Shown here piece by piece: positions 34,396 through 42,076 of a stretch of DNA of 42,610 nt. Position 1 is the first letter of the stretch, and every line of letters starts with the position of its first letter. Where the stretch lies: positions 1-42,610 of the forward strand of contig JAZKGZ010000017.1 in the NCBI GenBank assembly GCA_040385645.1, given 5' to 3'. Source of the stretch: JANXSS01 sp040385645 (GTDB taxonomy: Bacteria > Pseudomonadota > Gammaproteobacteria > Burkholderiales > Burkholderiaceae_D). A program made the translations under genes and the position numbers. Below the pieces are notes generated by a model. The model made no database searches. It was given only the letters and a program-made list of their open reading frames with translations, and was not told the DNA's origin.

Positions 34396-35226
34396 ATGCT
34401 AATGTCCACCCTTGCTAACCGTTATGCGCATCAGCTACTCAATGCGCGTGTCGCCTCCGCCCAGCTTCCGGCCTTGTCGAGCACCGGCGATTTGTCGATC
34501 ACGGATGCCTACGACATTGCCAAAAGCATTCTCGACATACGGATCGCCCAGGGAGAAAAACCCGTCGGCCGTAAAATCGGTTTCAGCAACGGTCGGGTGG
34601 CATCGAAATATGGTTTGCGTACGCCGCTATGGGCAACGATGTTCGACACTACCGTGCGGTACACCGAAGATAATCACGGCATTCAAAGTCTTAACGGTGC
34701 GATCCAGCCGCGCATCGAGCCGGAAATCGTATTCATGCTCGGTCGTACGCCCGCACCGGACGCCACCGTAGAAGAACTGGCGGATTGTATCGAATGGATG
34801 GCCCACGGCTATGAAATCGACGTATGTCCATTTCCCGACTGGAAATTCGAAGAAGTCGATGCGATTGCTGCTTTCGGACTGCACGGCGCGCTGATTCTCG
34901 GCGAGCCGCGGGTGCTTTCGGCTGCGACGCGTCGCAATCTTGGCGCGACGCTTGCCAATGCCAGTGTTTCGCTATCGTGCAGTGCACAGCCAAGCTTTAC
35001 GCTCATGGCCGCTGGATTCGGTAATGAAGTGCAGGGCAATCCAGTTAATGCTTTGTGGCAACTTCATCAGCAGTTGCAGACGCAGCCGCAGTTCGCTCCA
35101 TTAACGGCTGGTGAAATCATCACTACCGGCACCTGGACCGACTGTTTCCCGGTCAAGCCCGGGCAAACTTGGACGACGGCGTTTTCCGGTTTGAGCGTTG
35201 CAGGCTTAACTCTGTCGTTTGTTTGA
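34396..35226 (+). CDS. FAH-family 2-keto-4-pentenoate hydratase / oxalocrotonate decarboxylase-like
   Basis: A 276-aa enzyme of the fumarylacetoacetate-hydrolase fold, closest in style to the hydratases and 4-oxalocrotonate decarboxylases of meta-cleavage aromatic degradation. Visible are VGRKIGFSN, the metal-binding RIEPEIVFMLGR, HGYEIDVCPFPDWKF, and the C-terminal GEIITTGTWTDCFPVKPGQTW. ATG at 34396 or 34402 are both possible starts; the longer frame from 34303 adds 31 residues foreign to the family. No other aromatic-degradation gene is nearby, so the actual substrate is open. It converges with valS. Confidence 0.82.
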   Translation: MLMSTLANRYAHQLLNARVASAQLPALSSTGDLSITDAYDIAKSILDIRIAQGEKPVGRKIGFSNGRVASKYGLRTPLWATMFDTTVRYTEDNHGIQSLNGAIQPRIEPEIVFMLGRTPAPDATVEELADCIEWMAHGYEIDVCPFPDWKFEEVDAIAAFGLHGALILGEPRVLSAATRRNLGATLANASVSLSCSAQPSFTLMAAGFGNEVQGNPVNALWQLHQQLQTQPQFAPLTAGEIITTGTWTDCFPVKPGQTWTTAFSGLSVAGLTLSFV

Positions 35227-35331
35227 TAAATGGCTGGCACTTAAAACGCTAGCCCAGTTGGATCTTCCTAAGTAAATAATTTGCATAGGTAATTCGACGC
35301 CGAAACGAGCCGGTGTCGATATTAATGTCGG

Positions 35332-38163
35332 TCAGGCCGGTAGCTTCACCAACTGCTCCCGCAGTTTTTCCAGTGTCTGTGCGAATCCGGTTCGCCGCTC
35401 CTGCTCTTGCGCCACCACCACAGCCGGTGCCCGTGCCACAAAACTCTCGTTGTCGAGCTTGGCGCTGGCACGGCCGATTTCACCTTCCAGGCGCAAAATC
35501 TCTTTGCCGATCCGTTCGCGCTCTGCTGCCACATCGATTTCCACCTGCAGCATCAGTTTCACGTCGCCAATCACCGATACCGGTGCCGGGGATTCGGGTA
35601 GCGCTTCCACTACTTCGACACCGGATAATTTCGCCAAAGCCTGTAGATAGGGTGCCAGCGTCTGCAATTGCGAACGCGCGGCAGCATCGTCTGCCTGCAG
35701 CAACAACGGCACGCGCAACGCCGGGGACAACTGCATCTCGCCGCGCAGATTGCGGCACGCATCGGTCATGGCTTTCAACTGCGCCATCCACGCTTCGGCC
35801 TGTGGCGAAATTTTTTCCGGTTGCGAACGCGGATAAGCCTGGCGCATGATCGAATCACCCGCCGCATCGAGGGTGCGGCCGGACAGGGGCGCGACGGTTT
35901 GCCACAAAGCTTCGGTAATGAAGGGAATGATCGGGTGCGCGAGGCGCAGCACGGTTTCCAACACTTTCAACAACGTGCGTCGTGTCGCCCGCTGCTGTGC
36001 CGGCGTGCCGTGTTGCAGCTGCACTTTCGCCACTTCGAGGTACCAATCGCAGTATTCATCCCAAATGAATTTATAAAGTACGGAAGCGATATTGTCGAAA
36101 CGGTAATCTGCAAAGCCTTTGTCTACCTCGGCTTCCGCACGCTGCAGCAGCGACACGATCCACTGGTCGGCCTGAGACATTTCCAGATAACCGGCTTCTG
36201 CAACTCTGGCGTCATCGACACCATAATCCTGCCCTTCGACATTCATCAGCACAAAGCGCGTGGCATTCCAGAGCTTGTTGCAGAAATTACGGTAGCCCTC
36301 GCAGCGCCCGAGATCGAAGTTGATGTTGCGACCCAGCGACGCATAGCTGGCCATGGTGAAGCGCAACGCATCGGTGCCGAAGGCAGTGATGCCTATAGGG
36401 TATTCCTTGCGGGTAGCTTTTTCGATCTTCGGCGCAGTGCGTGGGTCCATTAAACCGGTGGTGCGTTTGCTCACTAGCGCATCGATGCCGATGCCATCGA
36501 TCAAGTCGATCGGGTCGAGGGTATTGCCTTTGGATTTGGACATCTTCTGGCCACTGCCATCGCGCACCAGGCCATGCACATACACAGTTTTGAAGGGCAC
36601 GCGCCCGGTGAAATGCGCGGTCATCATGACCATGCGCGCCACCCAGAAAAAAATGATGTCGAACCCCGTGACCAGTACGGTCGATGGCAAAAACATCTGG
36701 TAATCCGGTGTTTCTTCCGGCCATCCAAGCGTGGAGAATGGCACCAGTGCCGATGAAAACCAGGTATCGAGCACGTCGTTGTCGCGATTGGCTTCGCTGA
36801 TCGTCTTACCGTCGGCAGTTGCCAGCGCCGAGGCTTCTGCAAAATTCCGGCCGACGTATGGCGTGCCGTCGGCCGCATACCAGGCCGGGATCCGATGGCC
36901 CCACCAGAGCTGCCGGGAAATGCACCAGTCCTGAATGTTTTCCAGCCACTGGTTGTAAGTCGTGGTCCAGTTCTCCGGGATCATCTTCACTTCGCCGCTG
37001 GATACCTTTTCCAGCGCCACTTCGGCAATCGACTTGCCCGGGAAATGCGTGCCGGCCGGCGCCGGTTTGCTCATCGCCACGAACCACTGGTCGGTAAGCA
37101 TCGGCTCGATCACGGTACCGGTACGGTCGCCACGTGGTACTTGGAGCTTGTGTGGCTTGACTTCTTGCAACAACTCCTGCGCTTCCAGGTCGGCGACGAT
37201 CTGTTTACGGGCGGCGAAACGGTCCATGCCGCGGTACGCCATCGGTGCATTGTCGTTGACCTTAGCGTCGAGCGAAAAGATACTCAACGGCGCAAAGCCA
37301 TGTCGCTGGCCGACGGCATAGTCGTTGAAGTCATGCGCCGGCGTGATCTTGAGTGCGCCGCTGCCGAATGCCTTATCGACATATTCATCGGCGATGATGG
37401 GAATTTGCCGGTCGGTCAAGGGCAGGTTCACGGTCTTGCCAACCAAATGCAGATAGCGCTCGTCGGTCGGGTCGACTGCCACGGCAACGTCGCCCAACAG
37501 AGTCTCGGGGCGGGTGGTCGCAACCGTCAGGTGGCCGCTGCCGTCGGTGAGCGGGTAGCGGATGAACCACATGTGGCCGTCTTCTTCTTCCGACACCACT
37601 TCCAGATCCGACACCGCAGTGCCCAACACCGGGTCCCAGTTCACCAGGCGCTTACCGCGATATATCAAGCCTTGCTCGTGCAACCGTACGAAGACTTCGG
37701 TAACAGTCGTCGAAAGATTGTCGTCCATCGTGAAATATTCACGCGCCCAATCGGTGGAGGCACCCAGGCGGCGCATCTGGCCGGTAATGGTCGAGCCGCT
37801 CTGCTGCTTCCACTCCCAGACCTTCTCGACAAACTTTTCTCGGCCGAGATCATGACGCGTGAGCTTTTGCGCGTCGAGCTGGCGCTCCACCACGATTTGC
37901 GTAGCGATGCCTGCATGGTCGGTGCCGGGTATCCAGGCAGTATTGAAGCCGCGCATGCGGTGGTAGCGGGTCAGGCCATCCATGATGGTCTGGTTGAAGG
38001 CATGCCCCATGTGGAGCGAGCCGGTGACGTTCGGTGGTGGCAACTGGATGCTGAAGGATGGTTTGCCGGCGTCGAGCGTGGCGCTGAAGTAGCCGCGCTG
38101 CTCCCATTCGGTGCGCCAGTATTTTTCGATGTCGGCCGGGTCGAACGATTTTGCTAATTCCAT
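35332..38163 (-). CDS. valS: Valyl-tRNA synthetase
   Basis: A 943-aa class I synthetase. It has the HIGH-type motif PPPNVTGSLHMGHAFN (about 41-56), editing domain with LLGDVAVAVDPTDERY, KMSKSKGN (GSGQKMSKSKGNTLDP), an anticodon-binding helical domain, and a C-terminal coiled coil (EIDVAAERERIGKEILRLEGEIGRASAKL) that contacts tRNA. The start at 38163 (MELAKSFDPADIEKYW) matches the family; an in-frame ATG 35 codons upstream gives an unrelated prefix. No strong ribosome site precedes it. It marks the boundary between the conserved part of the window and the accessory region to the right. Confidence 0.97.
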   Translation of the reverse strand: MELAKSFDPADIEKYWRTEWEQRGYFSATLDAGKPSFSIQLPPPNVTGSLHMGHAFNQTIMDGLTRYHRMRGFNTAWIPGTDHAGIATQIVVERQLDAQKLTRHDLGREKFVEKVWEWKQQSGSTITGQMRRLGASTDWAREYFTMDDNLSTTVTEVFVRLHEQGLIYRGKRLVNWDPVLGTAVSDLEVVSEEEDGHMWFIRYPLTDGSGHLTVATTRPETLLGDVAVAVDPTDERYLHLVGKTVNLPLTDRQIPIIADEYVDKAFGSGALKITPAHDFNDYAVGQRHGFAPLSIFSLDAKVNDNAPMAYRGMDRFAARKQIVADLEAQELLQEVKPHKLQVPRGDRTGTVIEPMLTDQWFVAMSKPAPAGTHFPGKSIAEVALEKVSSGEVKMIPENWTTTYNQWLENIQDWCISRQLWWGHRIPAWYAADGTPYVGRNFAEASALATADGKTISEANRDNDVLDTWFSSALVPFSTLGWPEETPDYQMFLPSTVLVTGFDIIFFWVARMVMMTAHFTGRVPFKTVYVHGLVRDGSGQKMSKSKGNTLDPIDLIDGIGIDALVSKRTTGLMDPRTAPKIEKATRKEYPIGITAFGTDALRFTMASYASLGRNINFDLGRCEGYRNFCNKLWNATRFVLMNVEGQDYGVDDARVAEAGYLEMSQADQWIVSLLQRAEAEVDKGFADYRFDNIASVLYKFIWDEYCDWYLEVAKVQLQHGTPAQQRATRRTLLKVLETVLRLAHPIIPFITEALWQTVAPLSGRTLDAAGDSIMRQAYPRSQPEKISPQAEAWMAQLKAMTDACRNLRGEMQLSPALRVPLLLQADDAAARSQLQTLAPYLQALAKLSGVEVVEALPESPAPVSVIGDVKLMLQVEIDVAAERERIGKEILRLEGEIGRASAKLDNESFVARAPAVVVAQEQERRTGFAQTLEKLREQLVKLPA

Positions 38164-38589
38164 GGGGGGAGGTCTTTGGAGAATTTGTGTGAAGTAGGGC
38201 AGTGCTGAGTTAAGTTTACAGCTGAAATTCTTTGGTCTGCTATTTTGCCATGGCTTTACGTATGTCAATAGCCATCGAATTCGATATAGTAGTTAAATAT
38301 CCATTTCGAAGGAATGTCCGAAAAAGAACTACATTTTTCGGACAGAAAACATGATTTCTGTACTTAAGCCCCGAAAAAGATTTAGAAAAATCGACAGCCA
38401 CTACCTTCAATTGATCAAAAATTTTAGCGGCTAAAATTTCGTCTCATCGGTATTGCATAGTTGCGCGGGTAACCAAGAACTGCACGGGGATCGGTTTGCT
38501 CCAAATTTCCTAATGCCCAAAATTCTGTCGCTAGGGTTGTCACTGGTGCCTGCCGTATCGCCTCTTCACTCGTGCCCAAACTTGTATTT
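38164..38589. other. Non-coding stretch between valS and the DUF6088 gene
   Basis: About 425 bp with no convincing gene. It must hold the valS promoter on the minus strand. Its notable element is the 30-bp inverted repeat at 38315-38344. That repeat is followed by a 27-codon open frame (ATG at 38351, beginning MISVLKPRKR) with no recognised relatives, which may be a scrap of a lost gene or chance. Confidence 0.5.
38315..38344. promoter_or_regulatory. 30-bp operator-like inverted repeat, upstream copy
   Basis: TGTCCGAAAAA (38315-38325) and TTTTTCGGACA (38334-38344) are perfect 11-base arms around an eight-base spacer. It has the same overall length and layout as the repeat at 38590-38619, with a compensated base change in both arms. 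It lacks a T-run and is not GC-rich, so a DNA-binding site is more likely than a terminator. TACATT (38330-38335) could be a -10. No intact gene follows it. Confidence 0.6.
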
Positions 38590-38619
38590 TGTCAGAAAAA
38601 CGTGCTATATTTTCTGACA
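38582..38619 (+). promoter_or_regulatory. Promoter and autoregulatory operator of the DUF6088 gene
   Basis: Perfect 10-base arms TGTCAGAAAA (38590-38599) and TTTTCTGACA (38610-38619) enclose a ten-base spacer. An extended -10, TGCTATATT (38603-38611), lies in the spacer and right arm, and TTGTAT (38582-38587) is a possible -35 at 18 bases. The right arm ends on the A of the start codon at 38619. A protein bound here would block RNA polymerase. With the start point near 38618 the mRNA would be leaderless. Confidence 0.7.
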
Positions 38620-39290
38620 TGCGTACCTCATCCACAACTTCTAGTCGAACGTTCAAGGCGCTCAAGCCGGGTACGACCACGTCTCGGATCAGTGTCGACG
38701 CTGCGATTCATACTAAACTGCGCCAGGCCAAGCCAGGCCAAGTCTTCAGTGCCAGTGATTTCGTCAACTTTGGCGGGCGCGCCGCTGTGGATAAGGCACT
38801 ATCGCGTTTGGCAGCCAGCGGCGGCCTTCGGCGTATTGCGCGCGGCTTGTACGATGTGCCGCGTACGCATGCACTTCTGGGGCTGCTCTTGCCTGCTGCG
38901 GATGATATTGCGCGTGCTCTGGCCGACAAGGGAAGCTTGCGGCTGCAGCCTTCCGGTGCCTACGCCGCCAACTTGCTCGGACTCACGGAGCAGGTGCCAT
39001 TGAGACTGTCGTTTCTAACTGATGGTGCATCCCGCACCGTGCAGGTTGGAAACCAGTTAATCCTGCTGAAGCATACGACGCCGCGCAATATGGCCACCGC
39101 AGGTCGGATCAGTGGCCTAGTGATCCAGGCGCTGCGCCATCTGAAGCAATCCAATGTCGACGTGCAGACCGTGGCATGCCTACGTGCGCGGTTGTCCGCC
39201 AAGGATAAGACTGTGTTGTTGGCAGACGTGGCGCTGGCACCTGCGTGGATTGCAGACATCATGCGCGATATTGCACGCGGAGAAGATTGA
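38619..39290 (+). CDS. DUF6088 / AbiEi-like antitoxin family protein
   Basis: A 223-aa protein of the DUF6088 family, related to the AbiEi antitoxins of type IV toxin-antitoxin pairs. A winged helix-turn-helix lies near 40-80 (GQVFSASDFVNFGGRAAVDKALSRLAASGGLRRIARGLYDVP), followed by ALADKGSLRLQPSGAYAANLLGLTEQVP and FLTDGASRTVQVG, the conserved central block. ATG at 38619 is preferred over a TTG ten codons earlier, because that TTG lies in the promoter and operator. In related systems such proteins repress their own operon, which fits the inverted repeat over the promoter. The partner toxin gene, which should begin three bases after the stop, is broken. The gene is therefore probably an orphan. 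Confidence 0.82.
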   Translation: MRTSSTTSSRTFKALKPGTTTSRISVDAAIHTKLRQAKPGQVFSASDFVNFGGRAAVDKALSRLAASGGLRRIARGLYDVPRTHALLGLLLPAADDIARALADKGSLRLQPSGAYAANLLGLTEQVPLRLSFLTDGASRTVQVGNQLILLKHTTPRNMATAGRISGLVIQALRHLKQSNVDVQTVACLRARLSAKDKTVLLADVALAPAWIADIMRDIARGED

Positions 39291-39293
39291 ACG

Positions 39294-39429
39294 ATGCAGC
39301 AGCTTTTTGAGCTTTCCACAGTGGATCGGTCTTTGCCACTAGAACATACCGCTGCAGGACACGGATCTGTTCGTGCAGGTCGTAAATCATCGGTGGGTTT
39401 TTCTGAATAGACTTGGATGGATTGTTTGA
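39294..39429 (+). pseudogene. Remnant of an AbiEii-type nucleotidyltransferase toxin gene
   Basis: The ATG at 39294 follows the antitoxin stop by three bases with GGAG about ten bases upstream, the usual coupling. The first residues (MQQLFELSTVDRSLPLEHTA) resemble the start of AbiEii toxins that accompany DUF6088 proteins, but the frame stops at 39408-39410 after 38 codons. In another frame, 39361-39429 reads TDLFVQVVNHRWVFLNRLGW, which resembles a later AbiEii segment (VVxHKxxFF). This suggests a large internal deletion with a frame change. The resemblance is by eye and partly from memory of the family. None of the nucleotidyltransferase core is present. Confidence 0.42.
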
Positions 39430-39846
39430 CGATATAAGCTGGATCGTTGCAGAAAGTGCCGTTACGTTAACGAAAGCCAGCGTGGCGCTAAGTGGAGCAT
39501 GCGTTTAACGTCATCAAAAACCTGTTTTTAGTGATCGCAAGACACGCTATTTTTCTCCGGCCAGAAATACTGCACACCTTTTTAAGTTTGGTGCTGGAAG
39601 GATAGTAAGTTGCGCTTACGCATATTTGAAATGAGTCTTGCGTGATGAGAACGAGGTGAATACTAACGGATTGCTAGAAAAACGGCGTATTAATACAAAA
39701 TACATGACAAATTGCTATGCAACAGTGTGTTGAAAACAAGCATAAAAAACACTATATTCGTTATTGACCAACGCTTCCATAAAGGTTGTTTTTTACTTTT
39801 ATCAAACTATTTTCAAAGCTAAATTTTGATTGTCAGTATCTTTTTA
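39430..39846. other. Non-coding AT-rich stretch before the HNH-like gene
   Basis: About 420 bp with no recognisable gene; all frames are broken by frequent stops. Base composition shifts from GC-rich to AT-rich across it, so it probably contains the left edge of transferred DNA. No clear target-site duplication or attachment site was found. Confidence 0.45.
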
Positions 39847-39860
39847 TAAACTATAGTTTA
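39830..39860 (+). promoter_or_regulatory. Candidate promoter with 14-bp palindrome before the HNH-like gene
   Basis: TTGTCA (39830-39835) and TATAGT (39852-39857) are 16 bases apart. The -10 sits inside a perfect 14-base palindrome, TAAACTATAGTTTA (39847-39860), which ends eight bases before the ATG. No ribosome site is visible, so translation may be leaderless or nearly so. The overlap of palindrome and -10 suggests a repressor site. Confidence 0.45.
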
Positions 39861-39868
39861 AATTGTAT

Positions 39869-41443
39869 ATGAGAGCAAAAGCTAACGATTTTTCTCAAAA
39901 AACTATAGCGGCATTACGCCAGCGGGTTGGTAGTCGATGTTCAAATCCAGAGTGTAGAGTGCCGACTACCGGACCAGCAACCATACAACATAAAATCAAC
40001 GTTATTGGGGAAGCTGCTCATATTACAGCTGCTTCTCCAAATGGCCCGAGATATGACGCATTTTTGTCATCTCAAGAAAGGTCGAACATTTATAACGGAA
40101 TTTGGTTGTGCTCAAATTGCTCCGACCTAATCGATAAAGACGAATTGTGCTACACAGTTCCAGTTTTACATAGATGGAAGGAGTATGCAGAAAGAGTAGC
40201 TAAATCAGAGTTAGGAAAAGCTCTCCCGACAGAAGCAGATTTACAGTTTTTTAAAGGATTGGCGTTAGGGTCACTGCCCCGAACACGCATGGCTGAAGCC
40301 GTATCTAAAACTGTTAAGGTAATAAAAAAAGAAATGGAAGAGCTTGATCCGCGGTTCGTAATTTCAGTGGACCACCGTGGTGATATCACTGAATACACGC
40401 TGTTTCCTAGAGAACCAGTGGAAATAAAAGCTTACGTTGACACATCCCTCGAGAACAATTTCAAAGAGAAATTCGCGAAGCTCATTGAGCACGGTGCACC
40501 ATTAACTATTGAGACAAAACAAGTGGTTTTTAAAGGATCAGCTTTATTTGAAGTGTTTAATGGTGAGGAAGGGACGTTGTCAATTTGCAATGCGACTTCG
40601 AAAATGGCAATTCAAAAAGCTTTACTAAAACATCCTAAAAAAAACACAACGCACGCATTGGATGATTTTCATGGGGAACTGGTTTTCGGCACAAAATCTT
40701 GCACTTTTGAAGGTGCGGCATTTGGTGGATTACTTTGTATTAAATATAGAATCGAATTTTTGCCGAATCATAAATTATCGATTGGGAATGTTTCGTTTGA
40801 ACTTATGGCTTCAAACTGGTGTGGGAAAAATATTTTATCTTTACCATATTTTGAGAAAGCCTTAGCTTGCTTTAAATACTTTTCTGATGGATGGAATATT
40901 GATCTAGTGCTTGAAGTTGACGGCAAAGCAGCTTTCCGTGGTCAAAGCACAAAGCTTATACAAAAAGAAGGTCCGCGTTATACATATTTAATGCTAGAAC
41001 ATATAAGAATTGTTCGCGATCTTTCAAGGTTTTTTGGAATTTCAATTTTATTTTTAGAGAATTCAAACGTAAGCGAAGAAGATTTAAGGTGGTTAGAATA
41101 TTTACATCGTTTAATTATTCAAGATAAAAATGATAAAAAAAATACAATCGAATCAGTTTTTATAAATGTTTCTCCAGCGTGTGTAGAAGAACAATCTGGG
41201 TTAGAAGGACTACTCCAATGTGGAGAGCCTACAGCGGTGCGTTTCGAACATCGATTCGAACGTGCAGTTAATTTTTTAGGTACTTTGTTTTTTTTACCAT
41301 CAGTAATGCTTGTATATAGTAAAGCTTACGTACGTCCATACTATAAAAATAGCCGGCCAAAACTAAATAAAATTATCAAAGTCAAAGTTTTGCCCAAAGA
41401 AAACTGTAACTTAACTATTTATAGATCAGATGAGGTTATATAA
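39869..41443 (+). CDS. HNH-like zinc-finger protein with unknown C-terminal region
   Basis: A 524-aa protein. Residues about 10-110 form an HNH-type module: CSNPEC (Cys24, Cys29), GEAAHITAASPNGPRYD (His51), NIYNGIWLCSNC (Asn76, Cys81, Cys84) and a C-terminal LHRWKEYAE. Four cysteines can bind structural zinc. The residue after the last Cys, normally the third HNH histidine, is Ser85. The AHITAASPNGPR signature is shared by effector nucleases of anti-phage systems, for example HNH-SAVED proteins of CBASS. Residues about 120-524 match nothing I recognise; they look mixed alpha/beta, have no signal peptide or clear membrane helix, and could be a sensor. Codon use is strongly AT-biased compared with the neighbours, a sign of transfer. 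It stands alone, with no nucleotide cyclase or other partner gene. ATG at 39869 is chosen over a TTG two codons earlier. Confidence 0.75.
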   Translation: MRAKANDFSQKTIAALRQRVGSRCSNPECRVPTTGPATIQHKINVIGEAAHITAASPNGPRYDAFLSSQERSNIYNGIWLCSNCSDLIDKDELCYTVPVLHRWKEYAERVAKSELGKALPTEADLQFFKGLALGSLPRTRMAEAVSKTVKVIKKEMEELDPRFVISVDHRGDITEYTLFPREPVEIKAYVDTSLENNFKEKFAKLIEHGAPLTIETKQVVFKGSALFEVFNGEEGTLSICNATSKMAIQKALLKHPKKNTTHALDDFHGELVFGTKSCTFEGAAFGGLLCIKYRIEFLPNHKLSIGNVSFELMASNWCGKNILSLPYFEKALACFKYFSDGWNIDLVLEVDGKAAFRGQSTKLIQKEGPRYTYLMLEHIRIVRDLSRFFGISILFLENSNVSEEDLRWLEYLHRLIIQDKNDKKNTIESVFINVSPACVEEQSGLEGLLQCGEPTAVRFEHRFERAVNFLGTLFFLPSVMLVYSKAYVRPYYKNSRPKLNKIIKVKVLPKENCNLTIYRSDEVI

Positions 41444-42076
41444 AAACTATTTTATAAGAATATTATAACTAGTTCTAGAACTTATGGCAGTAAATTTTTC
41501 AGATCGAATATATACTTTATTCATTTGCAGTTTGTGTTTTCAAAATTTTTTAGTTTGCGTTTCCATTAATTGCCGGTTCAAAGATTTTGTTGTAATTTTA
41601 GATCCCGGTATTTTGTAACTCAGCCAAGAGGCATGCAGTGTCGACCGCAGAATAGTACCGTTGGCGTAACTCTAACCGACAGGGTTGAAACGTAATCATC
41701 CGATTATTATTAACGAACAGGATTTCGGGGGGGATTGAGCCTTTGCGGCTTCAGATAGTGCACACTGATCGTGCTTCCAAAACTATTTGTCTTGTCGTCA
41801 ATGCTTTGCGCTACGTGGTACGCAGCGGTTGCGAATGCTCCCCAATGACTTCCCGCCTTACCAGACGGTGTTGCACTGGTTTCGGCAACTCATGCGCGGC
41901 ATGCTCATGCCACAATTCACGATCGGCATTAATGCTAAAACGTATGTATGGGCTTCCCCCGATGCCACGGACACACCCTTTAAGTGCATGGACTCCCCCT
42001 GCTAAGGTAGACATTCCTGTCCTATAATTTGACTTCACCGGCGCGTAGTAGCAGTGTCGAATGATATGTTGTAGGA
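41444..42076. other. Intergenic stretch with IS remnant
   Basis: About 630 bp without an intact gene. The left part is AT-rich and contains a 12-base palindrome, AGTTCTAGAACT (41471-41482), shortly after the HNH-like stop; it has no T-run. The middle holds the IS5-type scrap at 41770-41905. The right part returns to a more balanced composition. No tRNA or attachment site was recognised. Confidence 0.5.
41770..41905 (+). mobile_element. Frameshifted fragment of an IS5-family transposase
   Basis: One frame encodes VVNALRYVVRSGCE (from 41794) and the next frame continues RMLPNDFPPYQTVLHWFRQLMRG. Together they match the N-terminal DUF4096-type region of IS5-family transposases, where GCxWRMLPxDFPPxQTVxxxF is the usual run. 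The codons for Trp and Arg between the two parts are missing, and the frame changes there. Nothing of the DDE catalytic core or the inverted repeats is visible. It is a dead relic that marks past insertion activity in this region. Confidence 0.7.

Noticed and set aside
36895..38157. A 420-codon open frame on the + strand
   Set aside because: It lies wholly antisense to valS, whose motifs are intact, and its translation has the His/Arg-rich look of a reverse shadow of a GC-rich gene.
38315..38344. Inverted repeat read as a terminator
   Set aside because: The stem is largely A-T, there is no T-run after it, and its twin at 38590 sits on a promoter, so an operator is the better reading.
39869..41443. 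HNH-like protein as a canonical CBASS Cap5 (HNH-SAVED)
   Set aside because: The N-terminal signature is similar, but there is no nucleotide cyclase gene nearby, the protein is longer than usual, and I could not recognise a SAVED domain in the remainder.
41471..41482. 12-bp palindrome after the HNH-like gene as its terminator
   Set aside because: It has no T-run and lies in AT-rich DNA where such palindromes arise easily.
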